Part shown: positions 1 to 12,427 of the stretch, in pieces
How positions within the stretch are numbered: the stretch's first letter is position 1
How the letters are laid out: every line of letters begins with the position of its first letter
DNA from: Balanoglossus misakiensis
Lineage: Eukaryota; Hemichordata
Length of the DNA stretch: 64,000 bases
Direction: 5' to 3'
Assembly (NCBI GenBank): GCA_040954595.2
Contig: CM082592.2
Location: 7,254,001 to 7,318,000 of the forward strand
Notes under the pieces: generated by a model
Seen by the model: the letters and a program-made list of their open reading frames with translations, nothing else
The model's database searches: none
What the model was told of the DNA's origin: nothing
Program-made: the position numbers and the translations under genes

Positions 1-8
1 ATACTTAC

Positions 9-3000
9 TCTCAGAAGTGGCGACCAGCATCCTACCGACCCAACTTTGTTGTCGACGTTCATCATTCCAAAGTTTCCCTCCGTAGCGCCGTATGTTTCCA
101 CGATCTGCGGGATGTTGTATCGTTCCTGCACCGTCTTCCAGATGTCTGCACCGAGACCGTTGCCAACAGCCAGACGCACGCTGTTCTCGCCGTCTTTTTC
201 CTCCTGATTAAAAAATAAAATTCCGTTAAACACGTGGTATATTTTTATGAACTTGGAATTGACAACGTGTAGTAAACCCTATATACCTCGCAATGAACGG
301 ATAATTGTCGATTTTTAATAACGTTGGTAATTACCTTTGGTCTTGCCAGCAGATAACGGAAGAGTTCGCCGATGTACAAGATCACGGTCACTTTGTGTTC
401 GCGACAGTCTTCCCAAAAGTGAGTGGCGGAGAACTTGTTTCTTAGAACGACGGTTGCGCCTACCAGAAATACATGAATCAGACAGAAAATGAAATACACG
501 TGACAGTCAAGGTAATATCCGTGAAACATTACTATAGTATACTATATATTACGGTTACTCCCCCCCCCCCATCTTAGTTACACCCTTCGAATGGCGATGA
601 TTTGCATAAAACTACACTGATGATTTTGGCATGACCATGCAGTGCAAAACAGTAATGTGACACCGAAGTACATGTGCATGCGAACGAGGTTGTGTCAAAA
701 TGATTCTTACCTGCAGTAATGGCGTTGGCCAATCCGATAAACAGCGCTGATATGTGGTAGAGAGGCATAGTGATGTACAAGACATCATCCGAGTTGATAT
801 CGAAGAAAGAAAGCAAGTGGCCGCCGGCCAAAAGTTTGTAATGCGACAGCCTGGTAGCTTTTGGTAGACCTGCAGGACGAAGTAAAAAAAGAAAATCAAT
901 CATATTCTCAAAATTTAATAAAGGTAGAAATCAGATTAAAATATTCTAAAGACTAAAAGACAACTATATTCAAAAATGGGTTTTCAGGTCGGGGTTCCAC
1001 TGCGATTGGCCGCGTGCACGGTATACTTCAGTCATATTTTTTTTTTATAAAATTGCGTTTTGAGAGAAAATAGTGGGTGGTAAGTGAATTTTTATTCCGG
1101 AAAATACATACCAGTTGTCCCGGAAGTGTAGATGTAAGCTGCTGAATGCTGGAAAGTAATCTTGTTGCGGTACTCTGACGATGGTTGCTGGTCGCTGGCG
1201 TTTCTCGTCATCTCGTCCATGGAGACAGCGCCCTCAGGCAGGTCGTTGCCATTAGCTCCCTGGATCCAGGTACTGATGCCGGCTGAACTCAGCTCGGGGA
1301 GGATCTCGGTTGCAGCATCGAGCAGGGACTGACCTGGGGGGAGAGAGAGAAAGAAAAGTATGAGATAATACCCGAGTGCATCGAGAGAACAAAACGTTGA
1401 AATTTCTCTCATGGTGCGCCACGCCCATTTGGCAAATGTCTCTTGTAAACGTTTGTTACAGGGGGTTTTGGAATTTGGAGAACGCTGGACTGACGTACCG
1501 CCACTGATCACGGACTCGTCTCCTTTGTATGCGATCTCACAGCACCGTAACGCGTTGATGAGTTCATTGACCGGCTATTCCAAACGAAACGCATTAAGGG
1601 ATTATTTGTGTCGTCAAGGAGACCGAAATTATTGTTGGCTCTCTCGTCATCAACATAGCTAACAGACAAACAGGCGAGGCACCGGGCATGCGTTGCTAAG
1701 ATTGTCTCCTTAATGACTCTTTCAAGCTACGCCCTAGTCACGTGCCAGGTGGCGCAAGAAAGTAGCAAATGAACGAAGGCATGCCTTTTAAACTGGCATT
1801 GTCACGAGGGGAGAAAAGAATAGCTTTTCGGGTCACCGGGCTCGGCATTGTTCAGACTGGCTGATAACAATACCAGACAATTGCAAACCTAACAAAAGTT
1901 TGCTTTGTTGTGACCAACCCACGGAGATTCGCCTCACAGGCATTCTTTAAAACTTTCTTTTTATTTCATCTCAGTCATTTTTCTCTCTTCAAGAGGGGGG
2001 CCCCGCGGTTTTTAGATTGGCTCCAAACTCAGGTAAAAAGCGGGCATGGAATTCCGGGGCCCTGGAACTCGATGACGCAGTCTCTCGTTGGAACCATACA
2101 ACGCCGGGTCGGTCATGTACCCTCAGCACAGCAACGCACCGATCGCGACTTGTAAACACCAAACAGTAACAATCATGCAGTATAATCTACTGAGTTTTTT
2201 TTTTAATTTGCAACAAAAACGTGACCACACGCTTTTCATGACACGCGGTTAATATTTGTTCCGTTACTTTTCTTTCAGGGTTCCTTAGATTTAAAATGAT
2301 AATCGCTCCTGTCTCCGAACTTCGTTTGCCAATTAATGTTTTTAATTATATCCATGCTCTTGCTTGCGTCATAAACGTTGCATTTTGTTTACGAAATCGT
2401 GGTTCGATAGTGCGTTATGGCACGGAGTCAAGACAACTGTCCCGGTGACCAATGTACATTGTAATTGGGACACCCCATGACTTCTTTTTTGTACATTTGT
2501 GACCTGCCCAGGTCTTGGCCTCGAGCTGCGCGAGCTATGACGTCATTGCCTGCATTCATCCAGGTATTTCTGTGTCGCGCAAATTTGTTTGTGTTCCCTG
2601 TTTTGATTTGTTTTCCTCCCAAACGACTTTTTTTTCTCTGGTCTGGTCTAATCTGTCTTGTTTGGTTGTCGGAGAGATGTCGTTCGTTTGAATATTTTGG
2701 CTTGACATCAAGACGGACATCTTTTGTAGAAATCTACATTTGCATATTCACCGATTAACCAGATGTTGCCACGGCGTTTAGGGAGACCATACTTTGTTTA
2801 CCGCGGTTCAGTCAGTTCGTCTTTTGTCCGCTGCGCCGCTGGCGAGTTTCAGCAAATTTATCACCCAGATCTTCAGTACAAATGACTCAGCCGTTTTACT
2901 ATAGCAGTTACCTTCACCTCAAACGTTCGTTGGTGTTCACGGTCATGGGCAGTTTGGAGCCGAGAATGACTATTAAATTCTTGTACAAATCGAAGAATGG

Positions 3001-4778
3001 TAATCAAAGCCTTGCAGAGTTTTATCAAACTTTTTATCGGACCCCGTCCTTGCTACCCGGTCGAAAACGCGCTCCGCGAAGCTTCGTCACTGGCCGGGCG
3101 CGGCGTTACTATAGCAGCCGCGGTACAGAGTCGTCTATGCAAAAAAAAAAAGCCAAAGTTTCACAATTACGTGGAATAAAACAGAAATATTACACTTTTT
3201 CTAATATCCTGCCAAAATGCGTCACTGCGAATGGGTTTACAGTAAACGCTACGCTGAGTAATACTGCAGTGTGTACCGTACCCCGGGCCGCCAGGCACCG
3301 TTACTAAGTACGGCAAGATTTGTTTTATAGCCCACCCAGGCACGCGTCTCCCATATAAAAGGCATCTTCAACTTTTCATGGGAAAGGCATCTTCCAGCCG
3401 ATGCGACAAGTGTTCCTTGCTTATCAGAAGGCACCAAAAAGATGAAAATTCCTTTTTGTCCGGGAAAGAATTCATTCCCGTTTTCTTCAAGGAAAGACGG
3501 GCTATATATTTGTGTATCTCTTGCTCCAGTTTTGACAGTGAAGTTTATGAGTTTCTGGACCTATTTAGGACAAAGACGTAGCCGCGACTCTGAACTCCCG
3601 GTTGTCGTTTTGAATAAAACGCTCCAAATCATGCGAATTATGACCATGGCGGTGAAATCTCAGCTCATTGAGATTAATATTTGCATTTAATTTAGTTCAA
3701 CGACGAGAAAAGGCGATATCGTCTGCAAACATGTTACGTGGCTCAGGGGTAGTGACGCGTACCTCTCACCGAAGATTCACTTGCGATCTGCGTCATACTT
3801 GACGTTGTCAGAAAACAAAGGCCGTTGGGATGACAACTGTGACATCGCGACAACTTTGACCAGATAGATATGTCAAAAGTGCAACATTTTCAAATCCATG
3901 CAGTTGACGTGAGCGTTTAATCAATAGCGCAACAGCGTAAAAGGTATGGGCGCAGAGCCACGCGTGGTTCGTGCGCGCGTGCGTCTCGCCCCGTTGCTAA
4001 GGAAGCTCCAGTTGATCTACATCGCGTTAGCGCGATCGGTGTAGTTTTGGTAGCCTCGTCTCTCTCTTTCGGAGAGAAATGCGAGGGCATAAAACAACTA
4101 TCGTGTCGAATGCAAAGCCAAAGGCGAGCACGAGATGTGTAGATGCCGCGATGGACCTAGACTTAGAATTGTCAGTGATGGAGGCCGGGTTCCTCGTGCA
4201 CACTTTCCCCTAATTAGAGACCGTGCCACGGGCATCGCGCGGCGCGTGCAGCCAGAGTAGAAGAGCGCGATGCGCGCAGACTCACCTGGTCCCACGATCA
4301 GCATCTTTGCCTTGCAGACTTTGAAGCAGTGGAGCAAACTCTTGGAGCGCAGGTTGAAGTTGAGCAACGAACAGGTGACGCCGATCTTGGCGAGTCCCAG
4401 GAAAGTGGACACAAACGCCGGCTCATTGTTGATGAGAAGCGCCACTATGTCCCCCTGCTGCAAACCCTTCTGCAGCGCGGCGTGCGCAACCCGGTTCGCT
4501 TCTCTGTCGACGGCGCCGTAGCTGTGAGCCTGCGCCTGGTAGACCAGGAAGGTCTTCTCCGGAGTGCAGCGGACGTGGCCTTCGAAGACGTCGACCAGGG
4601 TCTGCTGGTGCGGCTTGGCGTGAGCGTGCCGCCACAGCTGCCGCATGACCGCAATCTTGTTGCCGACGAAGCGCAAGTCGAGCCACAGCCGCGGATACAG
4701 CGCCGTTGCAACGATCACCACAACAAACGGCAGGCAGGCAAGCACCACTGCAATCTCCAGCCACATTCTCAAAGGCTT
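9..4778 (-). CDS. slc27a: Long-chain fatty acid transport protein / very-long-chain acyl-CoA synthetase (SLC27 family), 5' part
   Basis: Seen: five exons on the minus strand, 4778-4286, 1333-1112, 869-711, 459-335 and 203-9. Phases agree at each join, and a good donor at the left edge means the gene continues outside. The ATG at 4766 follows a splice acceptor by 12 bases, so an upstream 5' UTR exon exists that I did not find. The 394 visible residues (family length about 620-650) start with a hydrophobic segment (residues 1-20). Next come the AMP-binding signature [12 protein letters not shown], split by an intron, then MPLYHISA, the FATP stretch [11 protein letters not shown] with YIGELFRYL, and YGATEGN. 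Known: these proteins activate long or very long fatty acids to acyl-CoA at ER, peroxisome or plasma membrane. [13 protein letters not shown] is closest, from memory, to SLC27A2/A3, but paralogue assignment is uncertain. The 2.95-kb first visible intron (1334-4285) holds no recognisable gene. The C-terminal third is not visible. Confidence 0.9.
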
Positions 4779-4835
4779 CTGCAAAAGACAAACAAAAAAT
4801 TTGCAGTCGGTGACAAGAGTTCCTGCTCCTTGCAA

Positions 4836-7800
4836 AGTCCGATTTGAAATTAAAGGGCTTATGCGTCAGCGCTTCTATTTCTTATAAATTTCGCCAATAA
4901 AGGAAATGCGGTCGTAGCTCTATGCAAATAAGCACCCCCTTTGTATTCCCCGAACTGCGTCCTGGTACCGCCAAGCTTTCCACAACCCTGGGCCGATGTT
5001 GGGCGTTCACTGTTAGGTACATTGAGACCAGGGGCTGCTCAGGACGGGCTTGTACAGGCTACATAAATGGACACACTGGGCAAAAGGCCAACACCATTCA
5101 AAATCATCCCATTATTTTTAGTAGAATTTCACCCCTGCGAACTCGAGAAATTACGCGCAACGCGAAGTGTTGCGCAAAGTTTTGCCGTGCGGGATCACGG
5201 GTCGAAATGATATTGGTGTCTAGTCAAAACCTGACGGGAGATTTAACTATAACGGACAATGCCTAAATGAAGCTTTCGGGTGGCTGAGATTTCAATGATG
5301 CTACCGGATTACACTTGTTTTGTCGAGCAACTTTTGAAATGAAGTTGAATGCTGAGAAGTGAAGTAGGAACTACCAACTTTGCCGAACAGTGCCTATTTA
5401 AGAAAATGTGCAAAAATTAGGATCATGACGCGTGTTATGTCTTAAAATGAATGAAACAACTAGACCAGAACTTGAAGACTATTTTCTAGATCAAATGTTG
5501 AATTCTTGTGAATCAGATCCGTCTGCTTCGTTTCAATGTCATCCCTTGCGTTGCGTTGCTACATATCGGGGGACTGGCGTCGTGAAAACAGCCTCAATGT
5601 TTAGCCGTTAGGGGAATTTCTTGTACTAGAATGTTTGCAAACGGGAAAGGTATAGTTCACGTTTAGTTCACGAGTTGCCCAGGCCCGGCATCATTGCGCG
5701 TGCTCGCTGGGCGCTCGTTCGCTGGGCTCTCGTAGTGACGTGAACGAGAGCTGCGAGATCTGGCGTATATCCCTGCGTGACACGCGTACTTTTTCTTCGC
5801 TGTCTAAACATAAGTTCCCTTCGCGAAAAAAAGTCAATTTCCAACTTTTACACTAATCACACTTAACAAGGGATTACCCAAAGATACTAAGCGAAGACGG
5901 CGGAAACTATGCCCCTAATTCTAACCACAGAAGATAGTGAATTTAAACTGAACTGAAGTTGACGATCTTCCGGATTCGCAATCGATTCAACCAACCAACA
6001 CACTTACAGGGGTAAACCATGTGTCCGCCACAGCTAACGAAGTCTCCATCTTGATGGTAATTTCGAGCACAGTTTTTGACAAGTTGATGTTTTTCGATCT
6101 TTCTGGCGAGTTTAGGTTTGCGAGACTCTTATATATTCGCGGCGGGCTTCTCGGATTGGACAACGCGTGTTACGTCCTTGTTGACATAATCATGCGTGAA
6201 AAAAATCTCACGGCCAATGCCATTTGTTGTACTCCGCACCCTTCTCTGTCCAATGTGTTTACTACTAGGACTCTCCGGATGCCAGTTTCAATACAAGCAA
6301 GGACAAAATGTAGGACTCACAATAATCGGTAGTCTGCGCCGGTCAAAACCCGTCTGGCCATCACATTACAACTTTTGCGTAACAGATCATGAAAAGGAAA
6401 AAAAACGTGGTCTGGTCCCACGACCATTTCCTACACTGGTAAAAAACGACATCATCAACCACTAAGTCTAACTCAAGTTTCTGGGCTCTCTTTCTCCCTG
6501 CTGTATCTCTCAATAGTGGGAAAATATATTTCATTGAAGCATTACTATGTTTTCTTTCTAACTCTGTCCTATAATAGCCGCGTTGAGGGCGAGGTGTAAA
6601 TTCACACGTGTCTTTAGTGATGAGGTGTGACCGTTTTTACGTAATATCGACTGCAGGGTGTCTATAGATCTGGAAGGAACTGCCCAAGTACACGCTCATC
6701 AACCAAACCGATCAAAACACGCAACGTCACGGATCCTTGAAGAAACCTTTGCAAACGCGCGTCGTTGAACTTGAGTAAATAGTATATACGACGACAACGT
6801 AAACAACTTTCCAAGGGCCCCTTTTGATTTCGCTAAAAGCCCACGGTGTGATGTCACAGGACTTTGAGCAATTCGTGACGGCCGTGCGATCAAAAGACGC
6901 CATCCTTTTGTGATGTCACAATGTCAAGAACGCAACGAAGTCTCGCCCGTTTTGTCCGGCAGTGATGCTGATGGTGGTTGTAGTGGTGTGTGCGAGCTCT
7001 GTCAATGTCCCCCTCTCCGTCTATCCGTCTCTCTCCTCCCCCCTGTGTGTTTCCCCATCTAAAAACATGGTGGAGAATCCGAACAATTAAAGGTATATGA
7101 TCACCTCGAATTTACATACGGCGCCCATATACGGCAGAGAAAGGGCATTTGAGTGTTCTAAAACATATGGTGACGCTCTTTTTTCCGCGTGTGCCACCCA
7201 CTGAAAATCTGTGATTGGCTAGATCTCGATTTGGCATGGTAACAGTAGCTAAATTTGCATAGGTATATCTTAAAAGTCGGCGCACGCGCGCGCACACTGT
7301 GCGTTTAGATTAGGACTTGGTATAATGTCATTCACCTGTCTACGCGCATCTACAAAGGGCTTCTGTGGGACACACCGGCAGTTTCACAAACGTGCCCGAA
7401 GTTTACATCCAGTACTATAAGATGTTATCCACCCCAGGGGAGAAACGATCAAATGAGCAAAGACAACCATAAACCCTTCGTGACGCAAATGCTTTTCTGG
7501 TTCCTTTATGCTCAAATTCGATAAACACATCAGAACTTGTGTACGTGTGGCCTCGAACATTTTTTTTCGAATCGTTACAAAGGCCACGTTGCTTACTTCC
7601 TTAGACAGGTACCTCGCAACAGAGCAATCAAACGTTGAGTTAAATTCAACAGAGTATGGGTAAATTTTGTGTCTTTTTGACATTACTTCGGTAAACGGTT
7701 TGTTCATACAATTTCCGCAAGTCATGCCGGAGAAATAGGTGACGTTGCGCAATACGGTCCCTGGCATGACTACCAGTTTACACGTGACTGTGGTATGGAC

Positions 7801-10551
7801 ACATGCAGGCACATAGTGGCCTGTCTGAACACGTGCAGATTTTAGTGTTAAAAACAGTGTATACGTTTTAGGTGAAGGTCGGTTCTGATTTCAGAAATAG
7901 GACCTCATTATCTGTATTTTTTTAAGCACCTGGACAGAATTAACGGGAAAGGACGGGCGCTTAATAACCCCAGCGAATGAAGTCCGTCAGAACTATGGAT
8001 TTGACCCCGCCTGCTGTTCCTGTGCGTCCAGAAGTTAACTATAGTGGCGTTGAAAATTGCTATTTTGCTTCGAAAATGCTAAAATCAGTGAAACATCATA
8101 ACCTGTGCAATAAAGTGAGTGGTCACGTGCACCTGGATGGAAAAGGTCGTCTGAACTGCGCATGACCCGCGCTAAATCGTACGTCAAGCGTGACATGAAA
8201 TAATACCATGTAAACGAATTCACAGGTATTAAGAGGGGGTTAAAAAGAAAAAAAATACGTGGCTTTTTGGTGACCCTGATTTTGTTGACCTTGGGAGCTC
8301 GTGCGATTGTGTTTGACTCCTGGCACACGAGTTGTTGTCACTATGGCAACCGTAAACATGGATTGTAACACGTGATTGTAACATGATAGGTCCAGGTGTA
8401 GCAGGCCAGCCGTAGAAAGTCCGATTCAACTTTGTTTGTAAGGCGGAAAACACCTTGTAATCTTCAATGGTTCATCAAAAGCAGGCTGGAGAAAGCAGTG
8501 AAAAGACAAAAACAACATCGACCTGCTTGGGCTCCCATTGCCCCCAAAGAAAAAGAAAAATCAAGAAAACATTACCACGACACTGAAGACTAATTTCGTA
8601 CTTATTATTATGATCAAATCACGGTGGTGGAGATTCGTTATATTCGACAGTTTTAGGTTTATTGCCATAGTAAAACAAGATTCACATTGTCAGAATGCTG
8701 CTAGCGATATGATTGACCTTTCACGAAAGCGTACTAGTTTTATTCCTCGAGGGTGCCAGCTACCATTTCTTTGAACCCGGCTTTTTTGGACAGAATAAAA
8801 GCCATCATTGTAACGCGAGCTCTTTAAATCCACGTGACACCTTGCGCGCAGAAATATTTTTCACGGTGAGATGTGTGCATTGTCTGTATTCCTGCTTTTG
8901 TTCTCAATATGTGTGACCTTGGCCTTAATCCCACCTCGCCCCCTGTAAATTGTGGCTTTGTTCGGATAAAAGACGTCGTATGTCCTCTACTGCTGTCATA
9001 CTCAAGTGTGGTACCGTCTATTTTAAGCTCGTGGTACAAACTTTCTCTCGCAGCAGGCATATGCATGATTAGGTCAGAATAGATACGACTGTACCTGCCT
9101 TCTACTGCCTATAGTGTGGTCAACTTTACATTTTTAAAGGTCCAACTTTTTCAGTTATTTTTTAAATGAGTATCAACACTATCTTCTGACGGGACAAATG
9201 GGGTCGAGCTAGCGGGAGCTTACTATAGAAGGGACCTGGTTCTGGGGGTCAATGTACTTTCCATCTGTATGCATGTTTGATCGCGTGGGTTCGTTCGTCT
9301 TCGCCCGCCAAGGTCTTGCTCTCCGTTTGGGAGACTGCGGTCGAGTCTACGACCCGTGCGAGGAGCGGACGATTGAACATCGAATATGAAGTTATTTGCT
9401 CGTGAAGATGAGGGATGCAGCAACCTCGATAGAGGGCGCGCGGTTTGCGCATAGACCATTGATCGCAACAAGAAGCCCTACCAAAGTTGAATCGTAGCTG
9501 CACGTGGCGGAGTTTTGGTATACAGCACATACCACGAGTCTATATCAACCTCGAAAGCGTGACCTGTTTGCAAACGCAGTCGGGAACAGAAAAATAAATG
9601 TAATTTTCTCACCAATCACGCAGGCGTATAAAGCTTCTCCTGTCGAAATTTCCATCCATCGCAGCCTTGCACAAACTTAGCAAGATGCACGACAAATTTT
9701 GCCGCAGATCTTGCTGAATATCGTCGTCGTCTTCTGCAGTGTGGTCAGTTAACAAAACACGTGCTGTTTTCACTGACCAATAAAACTCGGGCTCTTATTG
9801 CATTCCCTCTAGGTTTACAACTTGTGCTTTCTTACTAAAGGTGAACCGTAATATAAAAGAATAATTATGAGAGAAACGCTGTGATTGGTTTATTACTTTC
9901 GAAGCATCTGTGACCACATGTCCATGGATACATAGTGTACAAATAGCGTCAAGGACACTTTGCTCATAATTGTTCAAATTCGGTACATATAAGACTACCA
10001 AATTCCAATACAAACAATTTCGAAATCGGTGTTTTCTGTTTCAGTGCGATCTGATCGAACGTATGCGAATATAGTCTTGATGCTTTGTAGGGGGGAAATA
10101 GTAAGCTTTGGAGACATTCTAACAAAATTCATAAGTGGGACGGTCGTGATAGGTCTAAAATAGTGATCCAATCATTTTCCCGGCGTCGACTTTAGTCGCA
10201 TACGACGTCCCCCATGCTTCGTTCAGACACCGTTAATTAACACACCACGAGCGTGTGAATGGGTTTGTTTGAATGCCGACATATGAGGAAAGTCGTAATT
10301 TACACGAAAACGCCAGATGACGTCGCCATTCTCGCGAGCACGCAAACTTTTATTCCTATACACGTCATTCACACCTAGTAAACAGAGGCTTTCAACCGAA
10401 ACCCAAGCTTTGTGTTGACTTTGTTTCCCCTTTGATATTGGAAATGGAACTTGTTATGCAACGACACTTTTCCTGTCTCCATAGAGACCTGTAATTGGTC
10501 ATTCAGGAGTGTTCTCGCCCCCCCCCCCCACCGGATGAAAGACGATCGGCT
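4836..10551. other. Intergenic DNA between divergent slc27a and peptide-precursor genes
   Basis: No exon chain, RNA gene or known domain could be supported on either strand in this 5.7-kb stretch. The slc27a promoter and its 5' UTR exon must lie somewhere to the right of 4778, and enhancers of either neighbour could sit here. The longest open frame (7384-7812, minus) has no family resemblance I can name and no clear splice or promoter context. Confidence 0.5.
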
Positions 10552-10645
10552 TATATAAAAGGGTAACGTTGTTTTTGAAAGTGAACATTGACCAGCCGGA
10601 CGGTGCTTCCTCCTTCTCGGCAACTGTTTTCCAAAGCTTTCTAAG
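10552..10645 (+). promoter_or_regulatory. TATA core promoter and non-coding first exon of the four-cysteine peptide gene
   Basis: A canonical TATATAAAA lies at 10552-10560, after an inverted CCAAT element near 10493 and a C-run at 10518-10529. A start site about 30 bases downstream (around 10583-10590) would give a short exon ending at the donor CTAAG/GTAAGG (exon end 10645). The next strong plus-strand acceptor is at 12426-12427, 22 bases before the ATG of the precursor. This makes an about 1.8-kb intron in the 5' UTR (10646-12427), in which I see no other gene. The link between promoter and gene is inferred from position and splice sites. Confidence 0.55.
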
Positions 10646-12427
10646 GTAAGGAATAAACCGCTTACTCCCATAATTATTTTATCGCGCTTGATTAGTACAG
10701 TTTTTATCGTGTTATTCTCTGAGAAACAAGTTTGTTTACGTTATATGCGGGAATTGACGATTAAAATTGGTTTTGCGAATGTGACGCCACGACGCCCACC
10801 AAGTTTCATTCTCGCTCTCCGCAATCAGTTTAGCAGTCTTTTGTTACGTCATGTGCATCAGCTGAAAAAAAGCTTGCACATTTTGATTATTCGTATGACT
10901 CACTTTCTACGATGAGAAACGTTTGAATTTAAAATGGCGAATTTACAGCTTATAATCACAAACCCGTGGCGTCAATGCCTGGGTTCAGTTTTATCGTCGA
11001 CCCATTCGCGAACCTATAGACTACGCCTTGGTTCTGTTAACCACCTGTTGATTTGACAGGGCGCTGAGGCAATGTCCCGGATGATGGATACAGACGCATT
11101 TCATCACCCAGTAGACAGACAAACAAAATCGTTCTGTATACAGAAGTGCATTAGCGCTTCTGTTTCAACGTGTACACGGATTCTACAGTTATATGTGATG
11201 TCTTACATTACTCAAAAGATCTGTACCGACTGCCATCGACCCCACCCCTGCAGTGCAAACAATCTATGCAAACGAAAACGCCTGTTAGGCTTATTAAGTC
11301 AAGAAATGTTTGTGCACAGGCTGTACCTGTGTACGAAAATGACAAAAATGCCCTTTCAGCGATTAGGGCCTGTTAATATCATCAACGGCTGGGATGGGCC
11401 GTATGAGCATGTTTAGTTAAATTTAGGAGTGAATTCCAGGGCCTGGGTAACACTTAGCACTGTGGGTGCAAGCATTTCGATGCGTTGTGCTAATTGTACA
11501 GAAGTGGTCGTGCTGACGTTAAAGTATCTGCATGTGCTGTAACCGATGCAAATACTAGTATAGAATAATACTGGTCGACTCTGTGACATCATCAGGACAT
11601 GTTATCCGCAGTCTTTGACGACTCAGTCACGCGAAACAGATTTACACCATGTCTACACAGCAACTCAGCATGTATGCCCCAAGGGTCTAATCTCGATAAT
11701 GTCAGCCGTCGTGCCAAACAAGTTTTCATCCAACGTAATGAACGCCTTTTTAATCTTTGAAAGGGTGACGGCGATTTTAAGAATACAGCTGGTTTTACAT
11801 GTCATGTACAGAACACCGAACTATATCCGTCAAGTCATGTAAACGAGTCATGTTTTAAAACACTGATAAGGAATGTTAGTATCCGCACTATAGAAAGTAA
11901 TTTAAAAAGACTGTTTTGAAAAAAGACAAAGGCAGCCGAACGCACAATACGCACAGCCCACGAGGATTTCGTGTTACGCATTGCAAACTGAGGTAACAAC
12001 GTCACATTGTACGTGCTGGTCAATTCATGCGCATGACAAGACAATCAGACTGGAATGGGGGTGACTGAGTTCCAAATGATCAGCGGAACAAAACAACGAA
12101 ACAAAAAAGACGAATAATTCCGTCGTGTCGTGGAGGTTACATTCCACGGTTACACACACCAGGGGCTAGAGTTATGCAATAGACCTATCAGTTGACATTA
12201 AAAGCCCAGCTTTGTCACAACCATGTAAATCAGGCACTGGCTTATACAAAAAAATGCAAATTAAAATAGTTTACCCCTTTAAAAACGCCACGCGGAATAT
12301 GAAAGGAACCGGGGAAATCGGCATTTGCAGCTAGCCGTAGAACATATCGATAACGTGGAAACCACATACACTCTTCTTTATTGATTTTCGCATCTATCGT
12401 TTCATATATCCCCTTTGCCTGTTGTAG

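Noticed and set aside
7384-7812. A 142-residue open frame on the minus strand
   Set aside because: No domain or family I can name, no splice or promoter context, and such length is expected by chance in a window of this size.
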